DNA of 6,634 nucleotides from Rhizobium sp. Q54. GTDB lineage: Bacteria > Pseudomonadota > Alphaproteobacteria > SMXS01. This document shows, in pieces, positions 1 to 6,442 of the stretch; the stretch's first letter is position 1; each line of letters begins with the position of its first letter. A program made the translations under genes and the position numbers. Below the pieces are notes generated by a model. It worked only from the letters and a program-made list of their open reading frames with translations, searched no databases and was not told where the DNA came from. The stretch is taken from assembly GCA_945872035.1 (NCBI GenBank), contig CAMBYA010000139.1:1-6634 (forward strand), read 5' to 3'.

Positions 1-1140
1 CACGCCGCCATCGTTGCGGTAGACCCCGGAAATCGAGATCGCGGCGTCCGGGGAGAGATAGGAATAGCAGGTGTTGACCAGCAGCGTCGGCTCCGGGCTC
101 GTGCCGCGCAGCAGGCGCACGACCTGTATGGCGCATACCTTGGCCTGCAGATTGGCGGTGAACGCCGACTTCGGCATCGGCGCGGCGATGGTGGCGTCGC
201 CGATCACATGGATACCGGGCTGCAGCGTCGATTCGAACGCCACGGCATTGACCGGGCACCATCCGGTCGGATCGGCCACCCCTGCCCGCGCCGCGATCTC
301 GCCGGCCTTCTGCGGCGGGATGACATTGGTGACATCGGCACGGATCCGTTCGAAATCCGTTTCCACGGTCATGGCGTCGGCATCGACCCGCACCACCCGT
401 CCGCCATCGGACGCACCCCGCCATTCCAGCAGGCCGCCGTAGCGAGCCGACCATTCAGCCTGGAACAGCGACTGCTTCGAGAACTGGTCGTTGGCGTCGA
501 GGATCAACACCTTCGAGCGGGGCTTACTGCTCGTGAGATAGTGGGCGATCAGGCTGGCGCGCTCGTAGGGGCCGGGTGGACAGCGAAACGGCGCGCGCGG
601 TACGGATATGACAACGAGGCCGCCATCCTCCATGGTCTCCAGCTGCCGTCGCAGCAGCAGCGTCTGTTCGCCGGCCTTCCACGCATGCGGCATGGTCTCG
701 GCGGCGGCAGCTCCATACCCGTCGAGCGCGCCCCAGTCCATATCGATCCCGGGTGACAGGATGAGCCGGTCATACCGCAGGACCGCGCCTCCAGCCAAGG
801 CGACCGTTCGGGCCGCGGCGTCCACATCGACGGCGCGGTCGTGGACGACGTCGATGCCCTCGCGGGCCAGCGTCTGGTAGCCGAATCGCTGGGCGGCCAG
901 ATCGCGCGCGCCGGCGATCACCAGATTGCTCAGCGGACAGGACATGAACGTCCTGTTCGGCTCGACCAGGGTGACCTTCACCTCGGGCGCCAGGCGTTTG
1001 ACGAAACGGGCCGCCGTCGCGCCGCCAAAGCCTCCGCCCACCACCACTACGCGCGCCGATTTCCCGGCGGCGAAGGCTGGCATGGCGGCGAGGCTCGCCA
1101 ACCCGGCGATGACCGCGCGGCGACCCGGGCGCACGGTCAT
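1..1140 (-). CDS. Flavocytochrome c sulfide dehydrogenase-like flavoprotein (FccB/SoxF family), C-terminus cut by window edge
   Basis: This is an FAD-dependent periplasmic oxidoreductase of the flavocytochrome c sulfide dehydrogenase family, which oxidises sulfide or other sulfur compounds and passes electrons to a cytochrome c. The 380 visible codons begin with a twin-arginine-like leader (RPGRRAVIAG, residues 4-13) and a likely AFA cleavage site near residue 24. The Rossmann FAD motif VVVVGGGFGG is at 31-40. FMSCPLSNLV (65-74) places Cys68 where the family has its covalent FAD cysteine. FRCPPGPYERAS (185-196) and NTCYS (356-360) supply Cys187 and Cys358, which match the active-site disulfide pair. 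IHVIGDATIA (310-319) is the second FAD motif. Roughly 50 C-terminal residues are expected beyond position 1. The ATG at 1140 follows the cytochrome c stop codon by one base, with GAGGG upstream. The true substrate is uncertain, because paralogues beside molybdenum hydroxylases may not be sulfide dehydrogenases. Confidence 0.9.
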   Translation of the reverse strand, partial: MTVRPGRRAVIAGLASLAAMPAFAAGKSARVVVVGGGFGGATAARFVKRLAPEVKVTLVEPNRTFMSCPLSNLVIAGARDLAAQRFGYQTLAREGIDVVHDRAVDVDAAARTVALAGGAVLRYDRLILSPGIDMDWGALDGYGAAAAETMPHAWKAGEQTLLLRRQLETMEDGGLVVISVPRAPFRCPPGPYERASLIAHYLTSSKPRSKVLILDANDQFSKQSLFQAEWSARYGGLLEWRGASDGGRVVRVDADAMTVETDFERIRADVTNVIPPQKAGEIAARAGVADPTGWCPVNAVAFESTLQPGIHVIGDATIAAPMPKSAFTANLQAKVCAIQVVRLLRGTSPEPTLLVNTCYSYLSPDAAISISGVYRNDGGV

Positions 1141-1141
1141 G

Positions 1142-1477
1142 CTAGCGGCCCTCGCGCGCCGCCAGATGGGCGGCGATCAGGCGGATGTCCGCATCGGAGT
1201 AGCCGCGGGCGATGCGATGCATGACCGACGTGCCGCCCGCGTCGACGTGGTAGGCGGTGAGCGAAGCCTGAATCTCCTCGGCGCTCCTGCCGCCGAGGCC
1301 GACGATCGCATTGCCGTTCTTGCCGTGGCAGCCGGCGCACGCCGCCGCCAGCGTCGCCGCCCTGTCCAGATCCCTCGCGCCGGCAGCGTTTCCTTCCGCT
1401 TTCGCGTCGGTCCAACCGCAGGCGATCAGCACCGCGGCCGCGGCCATGACGACACCGATGCGAACGCCTGCGATCAC
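1142..1477 (-). CDS. Small class I cytochrome c (single heme), likely partner of the flavoprotein and Mo-hydroxylase
   Basis: This is a 111-residue c-type cytochrome that should carry electrons in the periplasm. The heme-binding motif CAGCH is at residues 47-51. Met86 in SVMHRIARGYSDADI (84-98) is the likely distal ligand, and this C-terminal pattern resembles the cytochrome subunit of flavocytochrome c sulfide dehydrogenases. The N-terminus is a signal sequence with two possible processing sites: LIAC (17-20), a lipobox that would make it a membrane-anchored lipoprotein, or AKA (25-27) for signal peptidase I. The start is GTG at 1477, overlapping the stop of the molybdenum subunit gene as GTGA; its Shine-Dalgarno is weak (GAGAGAG close to the start), so translation is probably coupled. 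It sits between the hydroxylase subunits and the flavoprotein, so it could accept electrons from either. The classical FccA is diheme; this protein has one heme motif. Confidence 0.9.
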   Translation of the reverse strand: MIAGVRIGVVMAAAAVLIACGWTDAKAEGNAAGARDLDRAATLAAACAGCHGKNGNAIVGLGGRSAEEIQASLTAYHVDAGGTSVMHRIARGYSDADIRLIAAHLAAREGR

Positions 1478-3659
1478 AACTCTCTCAGGTTCTGATCCTT
1501 GATCGGCAGGTGGCGCACGCGCTTGCCGGTGGCCGCGAAGATGGCGTTGAGGACCGCCGGCGCGGCGACGGCGATGGTCGGCTCGCCAACCCCGCCCCAG
1601 AAACCGCCGGACGGCATCACGATGGTCTCGACCAGCGGCATGTGCTCCAGCCGCATCGAGTTGTAGGTGTCGAAGTTGCGCTCCTGCACCTCACCGCCCT
1701 TGAAGGTGACTTCCTGCAGCAGCATGGCCGAAAGACCGTAGACGAACGAGCCCTCGACCTGCGCCTCGATCTGTTGCGGGTTCACCGCCATGCCCGGGTC
1801 CGTCGCCGCGACGATCCGGGTGATCTTCAGCTTGCCGTCCTCATCCACCGTGACCTCGGCGCAGGCCGCGGTGTAGGAGCCGAACGAATAGAAGGCGCTG
1901 AGCCCGCGGTGCACGCCATCCTTATTGCCCCAGCCGCTGCGTTCGGCGGCCGCCTTCAGGACCGCCTGCAACTCGGGGCAGTCCTTCATGTAGGCCAACC
2001 GGAACTCGAGCTTGTCCCGGCCGGCGGCGTGGGCGAACTCGTCGAGCGCGCAGTCCAGATAGATCGCGTTCTGATTCGCGCAGACGCCGCGCCAGAAGCC
2101 GGGCCGGACCGGCGGATTGCGCATGGCATGATCGACGAGCAGGTTCGGGAACGTGTATTTCAGCGCCTGCGTCTCCATGCCCGGCGCGAGGTTGGCCGGC
2201 GCCAGCCCCTGCATCGTCACCATGTCGAGCCCATCCTTCAGCGCTTCGGGCCGGAGCGCGGCGAGGATCGACTGTCCCGCGATCCTGATGTGCAGGCCGG
2301 TCAGATTGCCCTCGGCGTCGAGCGCGCCCCGGACCAGCGCGCGCGAGGTCGGGTGATAGAAGCCGTGCTGCATGTCCTCTTCGCGGCTCCACAGCAGCTT
2401 GACCGGCGTGCCGGGCATCGACATGGCGATCTTGACGGCCTGGCTGACATGGTCGCCGCTGCTGCTGCCCCGCCGGCCAAAGCCGCCGCCGAGATGCAGC
2501 TTGTAGACCTCGCACTTCTCGACCGGCAGTTCGGCGGCCTCCGCGACGGAGGCGAGCGCCGACATGCCGTCCTGGGTCGGCACCCACGCCTTGCAGGACT
2601 CCTTCGTCCAGACCACCGTGGCGTTCATCGGTTCCATGCAGGCATGGTTCTGATGCGGTACCCGGTAGGTCGCCTCGACGACCTTCGCCGCCTTGGCGAA
2701 AGCCGCATCGACGTCGCCCTGCCTGTTGCCGACGAACGCCTCGCGGGCGCGCAGGCCTTCCTCCAGCTGAGCCTCGAAGTCGGCGCTGTTGTAGGGCGTG
2801 CCGCCCTGCCACTCGATGGGCAGCGCCTCGAGGGCCGAGTTCGCCTGCCACCAGGTGTCGGCGACGACGGCGACCGCGTCGTCATGGACGGCGACCACCT
2901 TCCGGACGCCGGGCATTTTCATGACCGCGGCCTGATCGAAACTCTTCAGCTTGCCGCCGCGCACCGGGCACGCCTTGATCGACGCGTTCAGCATGCCGTC
3001 GAGTTTGAGGTCGGCGCCATAGATCTGCGCGCCGTTCAGCTTGTCGGCCGTGTCAAGGCGTTTGACCGGCTTGCCGGCGATGGTCCACGTCGAGGGGTCC
3101 TTGAGCGGCACTTCCATCGGTGGCGCCAGTTTGGCCGCATCCTCGGCAACGGCGCATAGGTGACGGTCCGGCCCGAGGGTCCATGGGTGATCACGCTGTC
3201 CTTGGCCGTGCACTCGCTCGCTGGCACTTTCCATCGGGCGGCGGCCGCTTCGATCAGCATGATGCGGGCCGCCGCGCCGCCTTCGCGCACATATTGATGG
3301 CTGTTGCGGATACCCCGGCTGCCGCCCGTCAGCATTTCGCCCCAGACCTTGTCGCGCGCCAGATTCTGGCCCGGCGTGGGGTACTCGGTGACCACCTTGG
3401 ACCAGTCGCACTGCAGTTCCTCGGCGACCAGCTGGGCCAGCCCCGTCAGGGTGCCCTGGCCCATTTCCGAGCGGGCAATCCGGATCGTGACCACGTCGTC
3501 GCGGCCGATATGGACCCAGGCATTCACCTCGGGCGCCATGCCGGCATCAGCCGCCAGCGCCGGACCGAAGCCGCCAACGAAGCTGATCGTCAGTCCGGCG
3601 CCCGCAACGCCCAGGCCGATCATGAAGCCGCGGCGGGAGAGGCTTGTCATCTGGTTCAT
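1474..3659 (-). pseudogene. Molybdopterin-binding subunit of a xanthine dehydrogenase/isoquinoline 1-oxidoreductase-type hydroxylase (IorB-like), frameshifted
   Basis: This is the large molybdenum cofactor subunit of a periplasmic Mo-hydroxylase, the family that oxidises aldehydes or N-heterocycles using water and passes electrons to cytochrome c. The start is ATG at 3659, preceded by AAAGGAGAG (3665-3673 on the minus strand) and overlapping the upstream stop as ATGA. The Tat signal is SRRGFM (8-13), with likely cleavage after ALA (34-36). The N-terminal part runs to about codon 169 (TVTYA). There one base appears to be missing at 3151-3152, and the family sequence resumes in another frame (VAEDAAKLAP) down to the TGA at 1474. 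Repaired, it would be 728 residues, normal for the family. Conserved landmarks in repaired numbering are GGGFGRR (391-397), FWRGV (522-526) and GVGEP (690-694), with Glu693 as the catalytic base. As written, translation ends at 3036 after 207 residues. The substrate cannot be told from sequence. Confidence 0.88.
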
Positions 3660-4126
3660 GCCGGCTCTCCTTTGGACGCCTTGGTCTTGGCCAGGTGGAT
3701 ACCCTTGCGCACGCGTGCCAGGGTGCCGCAGCGGCAGATGTTGGTGATCTCCAGGTCGATATCCTCGTCGCTGGGATCGGGGTTGTGGTTGAGCATGCCG
3801 GCGACCGCCATGATCATGCCCGGCTGGCAATAGCCACATTGCGGAATGTCCAGCTACGCCCAGGCCAGCTGGACCGGATGGCTGCTGTCCTTCGAGAGCC
3901 CTTCAATGGTGGTGATCTCATCCCCGTCGGCGACCGCGGACAGCTGGACGGCGCAGGAGCGGACGGATCTGCCCGAAACATGCACGGTGCAGGCGCCGCA
4001 TTGCGCCACGCCGCATCCATATTTCGTGCCCGTGAGACCGACCTGCTCGCGCAGCACCCACAGCAGCGGCGTGCTTTCGTCGGCATCGACCTCGACAGCC
4101 TGCCCGTTCACCTTAAGCTTTTTCAT
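3656..4126 (-). pseudogene. (2Fe-2S) subunit of the Mo-hydroxylase (IorA/CoxS-like), interrupted by an in-frame amber codon
   Basis: This is the small electron-transfer subunit carrying two 2Fe-2S clusters between the molybdenum centre and an external acceptor. The start is ATG at 4126, five bases after GGGAGGG (4132-4138). The plant-type ferredoxin domain has Cys38, Cys43, Cys46 and Cys58 ([10 protein letters not shown]). The helical second-cluster domain has Cys97 and Cys100 (PQCGYCQPGM) and Cys131 and Cys133 (ICRCGT). Between them codon 91 is TAG (3854-3856), in AWA-stop-LDIPQCGYC. In relatives this position is an ordinary residue, often Glu, so a single substitution of GAG or CAG explains it. 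Downstream of the TAG the same frame stays open to the TGA at 3656, for a total of 156 codons, the usual family length. As written, the product lacks the second cluster and should not work. The gene heads the four-gene operon. Confidence 0.88.
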
Positions 4127-4398
4127 CCATGCCCTCCCGTGAGTTTCCGCATCCAGGATAACCGATCCCACCCGATCGCCAGAGTCAGATCCCCAACGTT
4201 TCGGCAATCACAGTGTATAGGAGATGTCCCCGCACAGAAACGAGAACAGGAACCTGCCTGAGTGTTCGCCAGAAGGTGCAGACGCGGCCTAAATCCCGGA
4301 ACAAATCGTGCCAGGGCGTGTTCGTGACGAGCGTCCGACGCGGCATACCTTCCCGCCGTTGGGCGCCCGTCACATACATTCAAGCACAGGGGACGTCG
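4127..4398. other. Divergent intergenic region between the redox operon and the small stress-type gene
   Basis: These 272 bases separate the minus-strand operon (start 4126) from the plus-strand small gene (start 4399), so they should hold both promoters. No convincing housekeeping-type promoter was found for the operon. Only weak -10-like sequences are visible on the minus strand (TATACA and TATCCT). CCGATC occurs twice, at 4162-4167 and 4172-4177, one helical turn apart. The plus strand contains an EcfG-like promoter, listed separately. No RNA gene or convincing coding frame is seen. Confidence 0.6.
4298..4322 (+). promoter_or_regulatory. EcfG-like (general stress sigma factor) promoter
   Basis: GGAAC (4298-4302), a 17-base spacer and GTT (4320-4322) match the GGAAC-N16/17-CGTT consensus of alphaproteobacterial EcfG promoters, except that the base before GTT is T instead of C. 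The -10 element lies 76 bases upstream of the ATG at 4399, leaving a leader of roughly 65-70 bases. A match this short can arise by chance; the stress-type nature of the downstream gene makes it more credible. Confidence 0.4.
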
Positions 4399-4689
4399 AT
4401 GCGATTGGGAAAGCTTATCCTGTTGGGGGCCATAGGCGGCGCACTGTGGCCCACGGTCAGGGAATGGTGCAAGCCTCGTGAGCCGGCCGATGGACGTCCC
4501 GACGACATCGCCACCAGCGCCGCCGTCCACCACAGCGACCCGGCCTCGACGCTCGACGCCGGCACTTACGGCGCAACGCGCGACGCCGGGCCGGCGAGCA
4601 TGCGGGACGACAGCGGCAAGCGCTGGGATGCCGTCGATGAAAGTTCGGATGAATCGTTCCCCGCCAGTGACCCTCCGTCGTCCTATTGA
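4399..4689 (+). CDS. Small hypothetical protein with C-terminal DESFPASDPPS motif
   Basis: This is a 96-residue protein of unknown function. The ATG at 4399 follows AGGGGA (4388-4393) by five bases. An upstream in-frame start at 4213 was rejected because it has no comparable ribosome site and would read through the probable promoter. Residues 1-19 form a short hydrophobic segment with one or two basic residues in front (GKLILLGAIGGALW), possibly a membrane anchor or uncleaved signal. The middle is polar and probably disordered. The C-terminus, RWDAVDESSDESFPASDPPS (75-94), closely matches a tail seen on many small alphaproteobacterial proteins, whose role is not known to me. The EcfG-like promoter upstream suggests general stress control. 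It is transcribed away from the redox operon and shows no functional tie to it. Confidence 0.8.
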   Translation: MRLGKLILLGAIGGALWPTVREWCKPREPADGRPDDIATSAAVHHSDPASTLDAGTYGATRDAGPASMRDDSGKRWDAVDESSDESFPASDPPSSY

Positions 4690-4832
4690 TGGCTGTCGGC
4701 GGAGTGACGCGGACCTTCCCCGCCGCAGGCGGCTGGTTGGCGGAACACCCTGCCGGGCTGATCGCGAATGGAATCGCCTGCACCGCCGATGCCGAACATT
4801 TCAAGCCCGAGAGGTTTGGGAGCCTTCGCTGA
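4689..4832 (+). CDS. Possible small ORF coupled to the preceding gene (TGATG overlap)
   Basis: An ATG at 4689 overlaps the stop of the DESFPASDPPS gene as TGATG and opens a 47-residue frame ending at the TGA at 4830-4832. The peptide begins MAVGGVTRTFPAAGGWLAEH and ends HFKPERFGSLR. Codon third positions are mostly G or C, as in the real genes nearby, and the frame fills most of the space up to the convergent lipoprotein gene. A hairpin-forming sequence follows the stop directly. There is no Shine-Dalgarno of its own, so expression would depend on translational coupling. I do not recognise the sequence, and a frame of this size could occur by chance in GC-rich DNA. Confidence 0.35.
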   Translation: MAVGGVTRTFPAAGGWLAEHPAGLIANGIACTADAEHFKPERFGSLR

Positions 4833-4835
4833 TCG

Positions 4836-4853
4836 GCCGGCCTGCAGGCCAGC
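4836..4853. terminator. GC-rich hairpin between convergent genes, possible terminator
   Basis: The arms GCCGGCC (4836-4842) and GGCCAGC (4847-4853) pair over seven positions, with one wobble pair, around a TGCA loop. The sequence includes the perfect 12-bp palindrome GGCCTGCAGGCC (4839-4850). It lies between the stop of the plus-strand small ORF (4832) and the stop of the minus-strand lipoprotein gene (4856), where a bidirectional terminator would be expected. Neither side has a run of T, so this is not a canonical intrinsic terminator. Confidence 0.3.
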
Positions 4854-4855
4854 AA

Positions 4856-5029
4856 TCAGTGCTGCATGTTCCGAATCTGCTCCTGCACGTTATTGATCTT
4901 GCGGTCCCGTTCGGCAGCGTCGCGCGACTTGTCCTTCGGGGCGTCGGGCGATGCATCGCCCGACGGGGCGCCGCCGGACTGACACGACGCCAACAGGGTC
5001 GCGGCGATCATGATCCTCAGATATTTCAC
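4856..5029 (-). CDS. Small predicted lipoprotein, function unknown
   Basis: This is a predicted 57-residue lipoprotein. The signal peptide is short (KYLRIMIAATLLASC), with lipobox LASC and the lipidated cysteine at residue 16. A Gly/Ser/Pro/Asp linker (about 17-34) follows, then a charged helical tail (KDKSRDAAERDRKINNVQEQ) that may form a coiled coil. The GTG at 5029 was chosen because GGAG lies six bases upstream. A GTG at 5041, four codons earlier, is possible but has a poorer ribosome site and would leave almost no leader after the -10-like TATGAT at 5059-5064. It is convergent with the plus-strand small genes and divergent from the amidohydrolase. The linker codons contain a perfect 24-bp palindrome. 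Small lipoproteins of this shape are common in envelopes, but I do not recognise this family. Confidence 0.7.
   Translation of the reverse strand: MKYLRIMIAATLLASCQSGGAPSGDASPDAPKDKSRDAAERDRKINNVQEQIRNMQH
4942..4965. repeat. Perfect 24-bp palindrome inside the lipoprotein gene
   Basis: The half-site CGTCGGGCGATG (4942-4953) is followed immediately by its exact reverse complement (4954-4965). As RNA it could fold into a hairpin with a ten-pair stem and a TGCA loop. It encodes the SGDASPD stretch of the lipoprotein linker, a region with little sequence constraint. The flanking bases do not extend the symmetry. Confidence 0.9.
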
Positions 5030-5058
5030 GGGCTTCTCCACCTGCCATTGACCCGACG

Positions 5059-5064
5059 ATCATA
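5059..5064 (-). promoter_or_regulatory. Possible -10 box for the lipoprotein gene
   Basis: TATGAT on the minus strand (five of six matches to TATAAT) lies 29 bases upstream of the GTG at 5029. No good -35 element is found 16-18 bases further upstream, so the promoter is weak, activator-dependent or a chance match. Confidence 0.3.
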
Positions 5065-5081
5065 GCGCGAACCCACGGACG

Positions 5082-5110
5082 TTGCGTGCCCGGCGGCAAA
5101 AAATTAGCAT
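5082..5110 (+). promoter_or_regulatory. Possible promoter of the amidohydrolase gene
   Basis: TTGCGT (5082-5087), a 17-base spacer and TAGCAT (5105-5110) form a weak sigma-70-type promoter 43 bases before the ATG at 5154. The spacer ends in a locally A-rich patch that stands out from the GC-rich surroundings. If real, transcription begins after the upstream ATG at 5109, which supports the later start codon. Confidence 0.35.
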
Positions 5111-5153
5111 GGGAGATGAATACGGTCGCCGACGCGGCGCGAGGGGAAGTCCG

Positions 5154-6365
5154 ATGACCAGCACCATCTTCATCAACGCCAACCTGCTCGACGGCGAGAA
5201 CCCTGCCCGCAAGGGCGCGACGGTGGTCGTCGAGGACGGCCGCGTTGCCGCGACAGGACACATGGCGCCGCGCGACGGCGATACCGTTGTCGATCTCGCG
5301 GGCCGCACCCTGATGCCCGGCATGGTCTCCGGCCACTACCACGCCGTCTATGGCCGGCCAGACGGCAAGCCCGGTTACACGCGTGACGCCGATCCCGTCC
5401 AGCATGCCTACTGGGCGCTGGGCAACGCGCAGGTCGCGCTGCGCGCCGGCGTGACCAGCGTGGTCGGCGCGGCGACCTTCGACACCATCGACGCGACACT
5501 GGCCGCCGCCATCGACTCGGGCGACGTGCTCGGACCCCGCTTCGTGCCCGCCAGCCGGGCGCTGTCGCCGACGGTGAAGGACGACAGCGGACAGATCATT
5601 TCCCATGTCCTCCAGTGCGATGGGCCGGATGCGTTCCGCCGCGGCACGCTGCTCGAGATCGAGCGGGGCGCGAAAGTCATCAAGCTGTTCGCCGGTGAAG
5701 GCCACGGCCAGTTCGTCGGCCGCGATATGACCGAGGCCGAACTGCGCGCCGCCGTCGACATCGCGCATGAGCACGGCGTGCGCACGCGCGCCCATGTGGC
5801 CGGCCGCGACAACGTGCTGCGCTGCGCGCGGGTCGGCGTCGATATCCTCGACCATGCCGACGGCCTGGACGAGGCCTGTATCGACGCCATCGCCGAGGCC
5901 GGCGCCTTCATGGTGCCCAGCATCTACCTGCCAGTCGTGTCACTCCGGAACGGCGGCAAGGACGGCTCGGACTATTTCGACAGGGCGACGCTGGACCACA
6001 CCTGCTCCATGCTGGCGCGCGCGATCGATGCCGGCGTCAAGCTGGTGCTGGGGGACGACTACGGCGCGGCAGAGCTGCCGCACGGCTCCTACGCCAGGGA
6101 ACTGGCATGCTACGTGGACTATGCCGGGATCGATCCACTCGAGGTGATCCGCTGGGCGACGCGCAACGGCGGCGCCATGACAGGCCTCGCCAACCTGGGA
6201 ACCATCGCCACGGGGAAGCTTGCCGACCTTCTCGTCGTCGATGGCGATCCGTCGACCGACATCACCCTGCTGTCGCAACCCGAAAGGCTCGTTGCGGTGA
6301 TCAAGGGCGGCAAGGTCGTCAGCGGCCACCTGCCGGCGCGCCAGCCGCAGTTCGCCGCGGCCTGA
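5154..6365 (+). CDS. Metal-dependent amidohydrolase family protein (imidazolonepropionase/prolidase-like)
   Basis: This is a complete 403-residue cytoplasmic hydrolase of the amidohydrolase superfamily, whose members cleave amide or related bonds in small molecules or dipeptides. The ATG at 5154 follows GAGGGGAAG (5141-5149). Residues 1-55 form the N-terminal part of the small beta domain (ending RTLMPGMVSG). The metal ligands are His61 and His63 (GHYHA), Lys177 as the likely carboxylated lysine (VIKLFAGEGHG), His214 (RTRAHVAG), His234 (ILDHADG) and Asp302 (VLGDDYGA). The C-terminal NLGTIATGKLADLLVVDGDP (347-366) is the usual return to the small domain. No signal peptide is visible and the length is normal. 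GDDYG followed by LPHGSYA marks a subgroup in place of the commoner GTDAG. It appears to be transcribed alone; substrate unknown. The reading frame is intact, in contrast to the hydroxylase genes. Confidence 0.9.
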   Translation: MTSTIFINANLLDGENPARKGATVVVEDGRVAATGHMAPRDGDTVVDLAGRTLMPGMVSGHYHAVYGRPDGKPGYTRDADPVQHAYWALGNAQVALRAGVTSVVGAATFDTIDATLAAAIDSGDVLGPRFVPASRALSPTVKDDSGQIISHVLQCDGPDAFRRGTLLEIERGAKVIKLFAGEGHGQFVGRDMTEAELRAAVDIAHEHGVRTRAHVAGRDNVLRCARVGVDILDHADGLDEACIDAIAEAGAFMVPSIYLPVVSLRNGGKDGSDYFDRATLDHTCSMLARAIDAGVKLVLGDDYGAAELPHGSYARELACYVDYAGIDPLEVIRWATRNGGAMTGLANLGTIATGKLADLLVVDGDPSTDITLLSQPERLVAVIKGGKVVSGHLPARQPQFAAA

Positions 6366-6442
6366 ACCGCGCCTCGCACGGAACAACATCGACCAGACAG
6401 CCCGCGCGTCGGCAGGTTTCAGACACGCGGCCGTTATGTGAC

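Noticed and set aside
3148..3158. Programmed ribosomal frameshifting in the molybdenum subunit gene
   Set aside because: No slippery heptamer, no stop codon at the shift point and no precedent in this enzyme family. A deletion or sequencing error is simpler.
1510..3159. Long plus-strand open frame of 549 codons
   Set aside because: It lies antisense to the molybdenum subunit gene, whose protein has clear family motifs. The Arg/Asp/Gly/His-rich composition is typical of an opposite-strand shadow in GC-rich DNA.
3854..3856. TAG read as pyrrolysine
   Set aside because: The position is not catalytic in the family, no downstream insertion element is evident, and pyrrolysine is not expected in such enzymes.
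4457..4855. Minus-strand open frame of 132 codons opposite the DESFPASDPPS gene
   Set aside because: Arg- and Cys-rich composition without a ribosome site; the plus-strand frame has a recognised C-terminal motif and Shine-Dalgarno.
5082..5153. N-terminal extension of the amidohydrolase from 5082 or 5109
   Set aside because: The added residues are Arg/Gly-rich and unlike the family, and a strong ribosome site precedes the ATG at 5154.
4890..5855. Minus-strand open frame of 321 codons over the amidohydrolase and lipoprotein genes
   Set aside because: The amidohydrolase on the plus strand has all metal ligands and a good ribosome site; the opposite frame shows no recognisable motif.
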